Shown here in pieces: positions 51,125 through 59,806 of a DNA stretch of 64,000 nucleotides. Below the pieces are notes generated by a model that did no database searches, was not told the origin of the DNA, and saw nothing but the letters and a program-made list of their open reading frames with translations. The stretch lies in the NCBI GenBank assembly GCA_965219165.1, contig CBDCMW010000002.1, forward strand, positions 1,364,001 to 1,428,000, in the 5' to 3' direction. Every line of letters starts with the position of its first letter. The first letter of the stretch is position 1. Source of the DNA: Aldehydirespirator sp965219165 (GTDB lineage: Bacteria > Actinomycetota > Acidimicrobiia > Acidimicrobiales > Aldehydirespiratoraceae). The position numbers and the translations under genes are program-made.

Positions 51125-53362
51125 GTGGGGGTGGGCACCGGGTCGTCCATGAAGGTCCGGACCGATATCCGGGTGGCGGGCATGACCTGCGGCGCCTGCG
51201 CAGCCCGCGTTGAGACGGCGCTGGGTGCCGCCGACGGTGTGCTCGACGCCCGCGTGAACTTCGCTTCGAGCAGGGCCACGGTCCTGCATGACGGCACCAT
51301 CGACGACGTCAACCTCCGCCGCGTGGTGGAACGTGCCGGGTACTCGGCGCCGGTCGACGCCACCGACGACGGAGAGGCTGAGCGGCGCCGCATCGGCGGC
51401 TTGCGCCGCCGTCTGGTCGTCGCGGTCGTGGCCGGACTGCCTGTGGTGGCCGTGTCGATGCTGCCGCCGTTGCGCTTCGACGGTTGGCGCTGGGCCGCGC
51501 TGGTGGCTTCCGCGGTGGTGATATTCGGCTCGGGGTGGGGCTTTCACCGGGCTGCGGTGCGCAACCTTCGCCACCGTGCCGCCACCATGGACACCCTGGT
51601 GTCTCTGGGCACCACCGCTGCGTGGGTCTGGTCGGCGGTGGTGCTTCTGGCCGATGTCGACGACAGCCACGTCTACTTCGAGACCGGCACGGTGATCGTT
51701 GCTCTCGTGTTGCTGGGCAAGTGGCTGGAGGCTCGGGCCACCCGGCGCTCGGGCGAGGCCGTGCGGGCGTTGGCCCGGTTGGGCGCCTCCACCGCTCGCC
51801 TGGCCGACGGCACCGAGATCCCCGCGGACGAGTTGGCCGTGGGAATGCGGTTCATAGTGCGGCCCGGCGAGCGGATCGCCACCGACGGCGCGGTTGTGAG
51901 CGGAGCATCCGCAGTGGACATGTCGATGGTGACCGGCGAGCCGGTTCCGGTGGAGGTGGCGGCGGGCGACGAGGTGATCGGGGCCACCGTCAACGCCGAC
52001 GGCACCCTCGAGGTGGAGGCCGTCCGCGTGGGCGCCGACACCGCCCTGGCCCAGATCGTTCGCCTGGTGGACGAGGCCCAGGGCGGCCGGGCCGCGGTGC
52101 AGCGCCTCGCCGACCGGGTGGCATCGGTGTTCGTGCCCGCGGTCGTCGTCCTCGCTGCCGTGACGCTCGTCGGTTGGTTCGTTGCCGGCTCCGCCCTGTC
52201 CGACGCCTTCACCGCGGCGGTGGCGGTGCTGATCATCTCGTGCCCCTGCGCCCTCGGGCTGGCCACCCCCCTGGCCGTGATGGTGGGCACCGGCCGGGGT
52301 GCCCAGCTCGGGGTGATCATCAAGGGGGCCGAGGTGCTCGAGGACACCCGTCGGGTGGACGCGGTGGTGCTCGACAAGACCGGCACCGTCACCGAGGGCC
52401 ACCTCGAAGTGGTGGACGCGGTGGCTCCGGTACCGGCCGAGGACGATGGTGGGCAGTCCAGCGGCAACGTCCCGCCCGGTGCGGCAGCCATTCGGTCAGG
52501 CAGTGCCGATGTCACGGCTCTGGGCCTGCTGGCGGGGGCCTTGGAGTCCCGCTCGGAGCATCCTGTGGGTGCGGCTATCGCCCGCCGCTGGCCGTCGGCC
52601 CGCGCGGTCACCGACTTCGCCAACCGTCCCGGCGTCGGGGTGGTCGGACGGGTGGACGGCGCCGAGGTGCGGGTCGGGCGGCGCGGCCTGTTCGACGAGG
52701 TGCCCGAAGCCGTGGAAGCCGCCGCGGCCGAGGCGGAGGCCCGAGGGCACACGGCTGTGCTGGTGGGCCGGGGCACCGCCGCGGAGGCCATGATCGCGCT
52801 GGCCGACACGGTCAAGCCCACTTCCCGGCAGGCGGTCCAGCAGATGAGGGCCATGGGTCTGGAGATCTCGCTGATCACCGGCGACAACCGCCGCACGGCT
52901 CGCTCCGTCGGCGACGCCATCGGGGTGTACGACGTGACCGCCGAGGTGCTTCCCGGCGACAAGGCCGCCGCAGTGGCCCGCCTGCAGGAGAACGGCAAGC
53001 GGGTGGCCATGGTGGGTGACGGCATCAACGACGCACCGGCGCTGGCCCAGGCCGACCTCGGCATAGCGGTGGGCACCGGCGCCGACGTGGCCGTCGAGGC
53101 CTCCGATCTCACCATTGTCGGCGGCGACCTGCGAGCGGTGCCCGACGCCATCGCACTGTCGCGCCGCACCCTGGCCACCATCAAGGCCAACCTGTTCTGG
53201 GCCTTCGCCTACAACGTGGCCGCCATCCCGCTGGCCGCCACCGGAGTGCTCAACCCCATGGCCGCCGCGGCCGCGATGGGACTGTCATCGCTGTTCGTGG
53301 TGACCAACAGCCTGCGCCTGCGCCGCTTCCGCTCGCTCCGGACCAGGCATCCCCACATCTGA
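51125..53362 (+). CDS. copA: Copper-translocating P1B-type ATPase
   Basis: 745 residues from GTG 51125 (ATG 51149 is the other likely start). One N-terminal heavy-metal domain (VAGMTCGACAARVETAL with the CxxC), membrane helices, the ion-site ISCPCALGLATP (CPC), phosphorylation site VLDKTGTVTEGH, the SEHPVGAAIARR nucleotide-binding His-Pro, and VAMVGDGINDAPALAQAD. The final membrane block FAYNVAAIPLAATG (YN) plus CPC is the Cu(I) pattern. It exports copper from the cytoplasm. Confidence 0.92.
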   Translation: MGVGTGSSMKVRTDIRVAGMTCGACAARVETALGAADGVLDARVNFASSRATVLHDGTIDDVNLRRVVERAGYSAPVDATDDGEAERRRIGGLRRRLVVAVVAGLPVVAVSMLPPLRFDGWRWAALVASAVVIFGSGWGFHRAAVRNLRHRAATMDTLVSLGTTAAWVWSAVVLLADVDDSHVYFETGTVIVALVLLGKWLEARATRRSGEAVRALARLGASTARLADGTEIPADELAVGMRFIVRPGERIATDGAVVSGASAVDMSMVTGEPVPVEVAAGDEVIGATVNADGTLEVEAVRVGADTALAQIVRLVDEAQGGRAAVQRLADRVASVFVPAVVVLAAVTLVGWFVAGSALSDAFTAAVAVLIISCPCALGLATPLAVMVGTGRGAQLGVIIKGAEVLEDTRRVDAVVLDKTGTVTEGHLEVVDAVAPVPAEDDGGQSSGNVPPGAAAIRSGSADVTALGLLAGALESRSEHPVGAAIARRWPSARAVTDFANRPGVGVVGRVDGAEVRVGRRGLFDEVPEAVEAAAAEAEARGHTAVLVGRGTAAEAMIALADTVKPTSRQAVQQMRAMGLEISLITGDNRRTARSVGDAIGVYDVTAEVLPGDKAAAVARLQENGKRVAMVGDGINDAPALAQADLGIAVGTGADVAVEASDLTIVGGDLRAVPDAIALSRRTLATIKANLFWAFAYNVAAIPLAATGVLNPMAAAAAMGLSSLFVVTNSLRLRRFRSLRTRHPHI

Positions 53363-53522
53363 CCAGCCCCGGGCGGCCAGGCTGGCGGACGCCGATGACG
53401 GGCGTCCGGACGCGAGGCCGCGCTGCGCCCGCCCGTCGATGTGCCGGACGCATCCGGGCGCCGCGGTCGCGCTGTTCATGGCGAGGGACGGCCCGGGAGC
53501 GGTCTCGGCTAGGCCATGGTGC

Positions 53523-53556
53523 GGTAGAGTCAGATAGTACGGTAGAGTCAGATAGT
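53523..53556 (+). repeat. Two tandem 18-bp units upstream of the selenoprotein gene
   Basis: GGTAGAGTCAGATAGT occurs at 53523 and again at 53541, about 75 bp before the start of the thioredoxin-like gene. Direct repeats in this position may bind a regulator. The remainder of 53363-53629 shows no gene. Confidence 0.7.
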
Positions 53557-53629
53557 TGTGCTGCAATGGCTGAACGGCCGTCGAATTGAGATCCGCGCCC
53601 GGCCGCACCCGTGGCGGGGCGCGGATCAG

Positions 53630-54277
53630 ATGACGTCCGGTCGGCGTGTCAGGTGCATGCTCCTGCCGGCCGCGGTCGCCGGGTTGATCGCCGCGTCGTG
53701 CGGCGACGACATCGAGACCGGGACCGTAGACGTCGCCCGTCTCTCCGCAGTCGCGGAGGACGCGCAGCCGGTGACTCAGATCGACGACGAGGCCCACCAT
53801 TCCCACGACGATTTGGGGGAAGCTCAAAACACCGACATGGCGATGATCAATGCCTCCGACGATGAGGTCCCTGATATCGACATGATCGATGTGAGCACCG
53901 GTGCCACCGTCAATCTTCAGTCACTCGCCGACGGCTCCGAGCCGCTGCTGTTCTGGTTCTGGTCGCCGCATTGACCGAAGTGCCGGAGCGAGGCTCCGCT
54001 CATCGAGCAGTTCGCTCGTGACAGGCTCGAACGTCTAAGGGTTGTGGGGATCGGCACGCAGGACGACTTGGACCTCGCCAGAGACTTTGTGGACCAGACC
54101 GGCGTCACCTTCACGATGCTCTGGAGCGAGTCGCCCGAGTCGTGGCGCCAGTTCGCCATCCAGCGCAACTCGGACTTCTGGTTGATCGACAAGGACGGAA
54201 ACCGGATCGACAACAGTGCGACCCTCTATGACGAGAGCCACATTGACGCCCATCTGGCCGCGCAGAGCCGCGGGTGA
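53630..54277 (+). CDS. Thioredoxin-fold lipoprotein with a selenocysteine U-x-x-C active site
   Basis: The frame from ATG 53630 meets one TGA (53972-53974) and continues to 54277, giving 215 residues with Sec at position 115. A lipoprotein signal comes first (basic start, hydrophobic LLPAAVAGLIAAS, then Cys). The active site reads LLFWFWSPH-U-PKCRSEAPLIEQF, the exact place of the Cys-x-x-Cys motif in AhpC/TlpA-like thioredoxins. The C-terminal half has the family's VVGIGTQDDLDLARDFV and DFWLIDKDGNRI. It should be an extracytoplasmic membrane-anchored thiol/selenol redox protein. Without Sec readthrough it would be two fragments. Confidence 0.8.
53984..53998 (+). promoter_or_regulatory. Candidate SECIS of the thioredoxin-fold selenoprotein
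   Basis: A 5-bp GC stem (53984-53988 with 53994-53998) holds a 5-nt loop CGAGG whose first G is 16 nt after the UGA, within the range of bacterial SECIS elements (G in the first two loop positions, 16-37 nt from the UGA). It is shorter than the fdhA element and less certain. Confidence 0.55.
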
Positions 54278-54280
54278 CCG

Positions 54281-55876
54281 TCACTGGTCGGCCGCGGGCG
54301 CGAACCAGTCGGTGACGGCTCGCATGCATCCCCAATCGTCCAGGACGCAGCTCGGGTCGGCCTTGAGCACACGGAAGCGGTCAGAGCCGTTGTGGTCCTC
54401 GGGCGTGAACCGGATGAGAGATCCCTGAGCGGTCTCGTAGTCCGTCATGTTCAAAGCGGCCAGCACCGATTCCCGTGTGAGCGGTCCGTCGACCCGTGTC
54501 ATCGCTCCGAAGAGAATGTCCAAGTATTCGCAGGTGGCCGTCATCAGTCCCCACGCGTCAGTATGGACTCGGCCAGAGAACAGTGGCGCGTCGGCGGACG
54601 TGTTGCGCAGGCTGACGCAGCCGCGGTCCAGCTCCGTCAACGGGTCGCCCGCTGCCCTTCTGGAACTGACCTGGACCAGGTTCTGAGCCTGCCGTGCGGG
54701 GGCGTTGGTCAGCGTGAGCACGGCAGGCTGGGAGTCGTTGGTGATCCAGCGGGGCGTCCAGTCGGTGAGTTCGGCGGCCCGCATCAGGCGGCGGACATCG
54801 GTCGCGTCCGCTGACACGACGACCGCGGTCACGCCGGAACTTTGCAGCTCGGAGGCCGTGTCGATGAAGAACTGCTCCAATCTTCGCAGAACGGTCACCT
54901 GCTCCGGGCGCAAGTCGCCGAAGTCGCTGACCGCCTCCTCGAGCTCGGCTTCGCTGATGCCGGTCTCCATGAGATGCACCCGGCCCTCGGCAACTGTCAC
55001 GCCGATCGTTCCGAACTCTGACGGAACTGCCACCACCGCGGCCACATCGAGTCCCAGCCGCTGACTGACCGTCGCGGCGGCCTCCGCCTCTGACTGGGCA
55101 CTTGCGCCGTCGGACACCAGGAGGCCGACTCGGTCGCCGGCTGTGAGGAAGCCTGTCGCCTCGGCTATCTCGATGCTGGCCGACATCAGGTACTCCACCG
55201 AGCCGTGGTCCAAGAACAGCCTGCCTTCGGCCACCATCACCGACGACTGGGGAACGGATGTCAAGATTGCCAGCGTGGGGATCTGGGCAGCTGTAGTCGC
55301 GCAGCGCAGCGTGGCATTGTTGAGAAAGAGAGTGGCTAGGAGCAGAGGATCGTGCTCGGGCAGACTCATGCAGATCTGCTGGAGCGACGCGTCGGGATTC
55401 AACAGGTCCCAGGTGAGTTTCACGAGCTCGAAGCAGTTCTCGCCTATGCCGCCCTGCCGATTGACCTCGTTGATGTAGGCATCCACGATCAAGGACGGCT
55501 CGTCCAGTATCAGGGTTTCCAATCCGGAGGCGTCCAGCCGGTCGCGATCCGGGCCGGCCCAGGCGACTTTCACCGTGTCTGCTCCGGGAGCGCTTGCCGG
55601 CTCCGGGCACGCCGGCCCGCTCCGCAGTCGTCCCCCGGATGCCTCAATCCCGTCTCGGGGTCTTGTGGACACGGCGTCGAGGATCCTCGAAGTCGGCTCC
55701 GCAGCGGCATCGTTTGGTTGCGGTTGCGTCCCGTTGGCGCACGCCGTCGCGATGACGCACAGCAGCAGCGTGCCCGTCGCGACCGCGCTGCGGGCGGTAT
55801 TCCCGAAGCGAGGGACGCGCGGAGGGCAGTGGCTGCGGCACCGTGCAATTCTCGTCAGTGTTGTCTCTCGGGCCAT
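54281..55876 (-). CDS. Secreted solute-binding lipoprotein, ABC/Leu-Ile-Val-type periplasmic fold
   Basis: 531 residues from ATG 55876; a longer frame to 56107 has no signal peptide sense. The signal peptide ends at a lipobox (LLLCVIATAC). The body (EPSLIVDAYINEVNRQGGIG, AAVVAVPSEFG, VTAVVVSADATDVRRLMRAAEL, WGLMTATCEYLDILFGAM) follows type I periplasmic binding proteins used by branched-chain amino acid-type ABC transporters or as sensors. No permease genes adjoin. It is divergent from xsc, so it may bind a related substrate (inference). Confidence 0.7.
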   Translation of the reverse strand: MARETTLTRIARCRSHCPPRVPRFGNTARSAVATGTLLLCVIATACANGTQPQPNDAAAEPTSRILDAVSTRPRDGIEASGGRLRSGPACPEPASAPGADTVKVAWAGPDRDRLDASGLETLILDEPSLIVDAYINEVNRQGGIGENCFELVKLTWDLLNPDASLQQICMSLPEHDPLLLATLFLNNATLRCATTAAQIPTLAILTSVPQSSVMVAEGRLFLDHGSVEYLMSASIEIAEATGFLTAGDRVGLLVSDGASAQSEAEAAATVSQRLGLDVAAVVAVPSEFGTIGVTVAEGRVHLMETGISEAELEEAVSDFGDLRPEQVTVLRRLEQFFIDTASELQSSGVTAVVVSADATDVRRLMRAAELTDWTPRWITNDSQPAVLTLTNAPARQAQNLVQVSSRRAAGDPLTELDRGCVSLRNTSADAPLFSGRVHTDAWGLMTATCEYLDILFGAMTRVDGPLTRESVLAALNMTDYETAQGSLIRFTPEDHNGSDRFRVLKADPSCVLDDWGCMRAVTDWFAPAADQ

Positions 55877-56109
55877 CAAACATAGACCAATCAGTCGTGG
55901 CGACTCTGTCGCATCAACGGGCCGAGACCAGGTACCTGGTTCGAGCCGGTCGTGCATGCTACTGTAATTTCGTCCTGCGCTGTCGCCCACCGCGTGGACG
56001 CTGTGTCCGGTCGGCCGAGCGGCGTCTATGTGATCTGTTATAGGCTCTAACAGTCCGGGGCGGTGGCACGCCGGGCATCGGAACTTGTGGCCGACGGAGG
56101 AACGCACAC

Positions 56110-57876
56110 ATGACCCGCATGACTCCCAGCGAGGCGTTCGTGGAGACGATGGTCGCCCACGGCGTCGACACCATCTTCGGCATCATGGGAAGCGCGTTCA
56201 TGGACGCCATGGACATCTTCGAGCCGGCCGGCATCGAACTCGTGCCGGTGGTGCACGAGCAGGGCGCGGCCCACATGGCCGACGGGTTCTCCAGGGTGTC
56301 GGGCCGCCACGGAGTGGTCATCGGCCAGAACGGCCCGGGCATATCCAACTGCGTGACCGCCGTCGCCGCGGCCTACTGGGCCCACAGCCCGGTGGTGGTC
56401 GTCACGCCCGAGGCCGGGACCATGGGCATTGGCCTGGGCGGCTTCCAGGAGGCCAACCAGCTGCCGATGTTCCAGGAGTTCACCAAGTACCAGGGTCACG
56501 TCAACAACGAGCACCGCATGGCCGAGCTCACCGCCCGCTGCTTCGACCGGGCCCTGTCCGAGATGGGACCCACCCAGCTCAACATCCCCCGCGACCGCTT
56601 CTACGGCGACATCGACGTGGACATCCCAGCGCCCCAGCGCCTCGACCGCGGCCCCGGCGGCGACCGGACCCTCGACGAGGCTGCCGAGCTGCTGGCCAGT
56701 GCGGCCTGCCCGGTGATGATCTCCGGAGGGGGAGTCGTGATGGGTGACGCTATGGCCGAGACGGTGGCCCTGGCCGAGCGCCTCGGCTGCCCGGTGGTGA
56801 ACAGCTACCTGCACAACGACTCGTTCCCGGCCTCGCATCCGCTGTGGTGCGGCCCGCTCGGCTACCAGGGCTCCAAGGCAGCCATGCGCCTGATATCGCG
56901 AGCCGACGTGGTGCTGGCCCTCGGCAGCCGCCTCGGCCCCTTCGGCACGCTGCCCCAGCACGGCCTCGACTACTGGCCGACCGATGCCAAGGTCATCCAA
57001 GTGGACGCCGACTCAAAGATGCTGGGCCTCGTCAAGCGCATCGACGTGGGAATCTGCGGCGACGCGGGAGCGGCCGCGGCCGCACTGACGGCCCGCCTGG
57101 CCGGGCGGGAGCTGGCCTGCGACGCAACCCGGGTCTCCAGGGCTGCCGACATCGCGGCCGACAAGGCCGACTGGGAGGCCGAGCTCGATGACTGGACCGA
57201 GGAGACCGACGACTTCAGCGTGGACATGATCAAGCAGGCCGCGGCCGAGGCCGTCGACTGGATGCACCCCCGCCAGGTCCTGCGCGAGCTCGAGAAGGCG
57301 ATGCCGCCCCGCGTGATGGTGTCCACCGACATAGGCAACATCAACTCGGTGGCCAACAGCTACCTGCGCTTCGAGGAGCCCCGGTCGTTCCTCGCCGCCA
57401 TGAGTTGGGGCAACTGCGGTTACGCGCTGCCCACCATCATCGGGGCCAAGAAGGCCGCACCCGACCGCCCCGCGGTGGCCTACGCCGGCGACGGGGCCTG
57501 GTCCATGAGCATGGTGGAGACCATGACCGCGGTGCGCCACCACATCCCGGTCACCGCGGTGGTGTTCCACAACCGCCAGTGGGGCGCCGAGAAGAAGAAC
57601 CAGGTCGACTTCTACAACCAGCGCTTCGTGGCCGGCGAGCTAGAGGGCGGCGAGGACTGGTCGGAGGTGGCCCGGGCCATGGGCGCCGACGGGGTGCGGG
57701 TCAACCAGCTGGAGGACGTCGGCCCGGCGCTGACCGCGGCCATCGACGCCCAGATGAACGGCAGGCGCACCACCGTCATCGAGGCCATGTGCACCAAGGA
57801 GCTCGGCGACCCGTTCCGCAAGGACGCCCTGAGCCGCCCGATCCGCCACCTGGACAAGTACCAGGACTACGCCTGA
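56110..57876 (+). CDS. xsc: Sulfoacetaldehyde acetyltransferase
   Basis: 588 residues, a thiamine-diphosphate enzyme. TPSEAFVETMVAHGVDTIFGIMGSAFMDAMDIF and HEQGAAHMADGFSRVSGRHGVVIGQNGPG are close to characterised Xsc proteins, as are GNCGYALPTIIGAKKAAPD and TAVVFHNRQWGAEKKNQVDFYNQRFVAGELE near the C-terminus, including the ThDP-binding GDGAWSMS. It converts sulfoacetaldehyde and phosphate to acetyl phosphate and sulfite, in taurine or isethionate degradation. No pta or sulfonate transport genes are visible next to it. Confidence 0.9.
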   Translation: MTRMTPSEAFVETMVAHGVDTIFGIMGSAFMDAMDIFEPAGIELVPVVHEQGAAHMADGFSRVSGRHGVVIGQNGPGISNCVTAVAAAYWAHSPVVVVTPEAGTMGIGLGGFQEANQLPMFQEFTKYQGHVNNEHRMAELTARCFDRALSEMGPTQLNIPRDRFYGDIDVDIPAPQRLDRGPGGDRTLDEAAELLASAACPVMISGGGVVMGDAMAETVALAERLGCPVVNSYLHNDSFPASHPLWCGPLGYQGSKAAMRLISRADVVLALGSRLGPFGTLPQHGLDYWPTDAKVIQVDADSKMLGLVKRIDVGICGDAGAAAAALTARLAGRELACDATRVSRAADIAADKADWEAELDDWTEETDDFSVDMIKQAAAEAVDWMHPRQVLRELEKAMPPRVMVSTDIGNINSVANSYLRFEEPRSFLAAMSWGNCGYALPTIIGAKKAAPDRPAVAYAGDGAWSMSMVETMTAVRHHIPVTAVVFHNRQWGAEKKNQVDFYNQRFVAGELEGGEDWSEVARAMGADGVRVNQLEDVGPALTAAIDAQMNGRRTTVIEAMCTKELGDPFRKDALSRPIRHLDKYQDYA

Positions 57877-57897
57877 CCGCCGGGCGCCGACGGATTC

Positions 57898-57946
57898 GAA
57901 CTTCCTGCTGTTGCCCACACCAGATGTGGTCAGATTCCGGAAGTTC
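57898..57946. terminator. Compound hairpin between convergent genes
   Basis: GAACTTCC (57898-57905) pairs with GGAAGTTC (57939-57946), enclosing a second stem CCACA/TGTGG (57915-57919, 57925-57929). It lies between xsc and the convergent RCC1-repeat gene and probably terminates both. Confidence 0.55.
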
Positions 57947-57958
57947 AGTCGATGCCCT

Positions 57959-59806
57959 TCAGCCGGTGGCAATCGCACCGGGCGAGTCCCCCCAGCAGAT
58001 GATCCTGCCGCCGGTTCGCAGTCCGCAGGCGTGGGAGCCGCCTGATGCGACCGCCTGGAACGTCCCGGTGGGAATGTGGCCTATGCCGAAGAGTTCTCCG
58101 GCCCAGCAGTTGATGGTTCCGTCGATGCGCACTCCGCAGGTGAAGCCTGACCCTGCCGAAACCGTCGTCAAGTCCTTGATGCCCAGTCTGGCTGTTAGGC
58201 CTGCTTCGCTGCCCCAGCACACGACGGCGTCGTCGGTCCGCAGCCCGCACGAGTGGTAGGCGCCGGCGCTGATCGCCGTGAACTTCCCGCCTGGCGCTCT
58301 CGCCTGACCGAACTCTGACTGGGCCTCCCCGGTGCCGGGATTGTTGTACCCCCAACAGAGCACCGCGTCATCGCTTCGTATCGCGCAGGAATGCCGCCAT
58401 CCGGTTGCGATCGCCTTGAACGTCCCGTTCCGGTTGCTCAGGTGGCCAAGGCGGATCCGGTCCCAGACTGAGAGCCTCGATGGCGCATGCGCGCCGTGGG
58501 GCACATCGGTCTGCCCGTACTCGTTGTCGCCCCAGCAGATGGCGGTGCCATCGACTCGCAATGCGCAAGAATGGTCGCCGCCGGCCGCGACCGCCTTGAA
58601 AGTTCCGGCGGGCGGATCGGTTCGTCTCGAAGGGCCGCCCTGCCTGTCACTCTCTCGTCCCCAGCACACTAGGGACTCCTCGTATTCCTCGGTCAGCAGG
58701 CTGCAGGTATGGTTCGATCCGGACGCGACCGCGGCGAACTGCCCGTGGGAGGGTCCCCTCGCATACTGGCTTGCATACTGGTAGGTCTCGCTGGTGCCGT
58801 AATGCCCCCAGCAGTCGATGGTCTCATCGGCTTGAAGGCCGCATGTGTGGAGGCTCCCAGCGGAGACTGCTATGTAGACCCTGCCTGGCTTCTCGGCCGC
58901 GTTGAACTCGTCCGGCCAGTCCTTCCAGCAGTCGATAGTGCCGTCGAACCGCAGTCCACATGAATAGCCGTTGCCGCCGTCGACAGCCTTGAAGCGTCCG
59001 TCGGGTGTGTTGAGAGATCCGTTGCCCCAGCAGGCGACGGTGTCGTCGGTTCGCGTCGCGCAGAAATGGGCGCGCCCGGCAGAGATGTTCTTGTAAGCAC
59101 CGTCAGGTGGTGCGATCTCGCCCGGCTCGTAATCGCCCCAGCACGCGATGCTCCCATCAGTTCGGATGCCACACAGCTCTACCTCGGCGGCGGCTAGGTG
59201 TGTGAACGATCCGTCGGGCGCGTCGAGCTGGCCGTAGTCGTTGTTGCCCCAGCAATGGATAGTGCCGGTAGCGCGTATGCCGCATGTGTGCCCGAAGCCG
59301 GCGGCCAGCGCGCTGAAGGTACCTTCTTGCCCGTTCGTTTGCCCGTGGTGGTAGTTGCCCCAGCAGACGACCGTGTCGTCAGGCCGGAGTCCGCATAGGT
59401 GGCCGGAACTTATTGCGAGCGACTTGAACGACCCCCACGGCGCATGGAGCGACCCATAGGGGTTCTGGCCCCAGCAGGTGGCAGTGTCGTCGGTTCGGAT
59501 TCCGCAGGCGAAGGTCGGTCCGGAGACATAGATCGCCTTGTAGCTTCCGTCCGGTGGGTCGGCCTGCCCGGAGCTGTTGTCGCCCCAGCAGGTGGCCGAG
59601 TCGTCGGTGCGTATGGCGCACGAGAGGTTCTCGCCCGTTGCGATCGCCTTGAATCTGGCCGCTGACTCGGCTTGGACCGCCGTTGATGCAAACGAGTCGG
59701 CGGTCGCAGCAGTTGAGGCCCCCAATGCTGCCGCGACCGTCGCGGCTGCAGCGATCGTGGCCACCCAAGTCCTGTGGCGCCCGGAGGCGCTAGAGATCGA
59801 CCGCAT
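57959..59806 (-). CDS. Secreted RCC1-repeat (beta-propeller) protein
   Basis: 615 residues. A cleavable signal peptide (TWVATIAAAATVAAALGASTAATADS) is followed by about 14 repeats of roughly 37-40 residues of the form FKAIATGENLSCAIRTDDS then ATCWGDNSSGQADPPDGSY, each with two cysteines (CAIR/CGLR and CWG). RCC1/BLIP-II-type repeats form seven-bladed propellers; the number here suggests two. The paired cysteines in each repeat suggest disulfide stabilisation outside the cell. The ligand is unknown. The start overlaps the stop of the upstream propeller gene by 17 bp. Confidence 0.85.
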   Translation of the reverse strand: MRSISSASGRHRTWVATIAAAATVAAALGASTAATADSFASTAVQAESAARFKAIATGENLSCAIRTDDSATCWGDNSSGQADPPDGSYKAIYVSGPTFACGIRTDDTATCWGQNPYGSLHAPWGSFKSLAISSGHLCGLRPDDTVVCWGNYHHGQTNGQEGTFSALAAGFGHTCGIRATGTIHCWGNNDYGQLDAPDGSFTHLAAAEVELCGIRTDGSIACWGDYEPGEIAPPDGAYKNISAGRAHFCATRTDDTVACWGNGSLNTPDGRFKAVDGGNGYSCGLRFDGTIDCWKDWPDEFNAAEKPGRVYIAVSAGSLHTCGLQADETIDCWGHYGTSETYQYASQYARGPSHGQFAAVASGSNHTCSLLTEEYEESLVCWGRESDRQGGPSRRTDPPAGTFKAVAAGGDHSCALRVDGTAICWGDNEYGQTDVPHGAHAPSRLSVWDRIRLGHLSNRNGTFKAIATGWRHSCAIRSDDAVLCWGYNNPGTGEAQSEFGQARAPGGKFTAISAGAYHSCGLRTDDAVVCWGSEAGLTARLGIKDLTTVSAGSGFTCGVRIDGTINCWAGELFGIGHIPTGTFQAVASGGSHACGLRTGGRIICWGDSPGAIATG

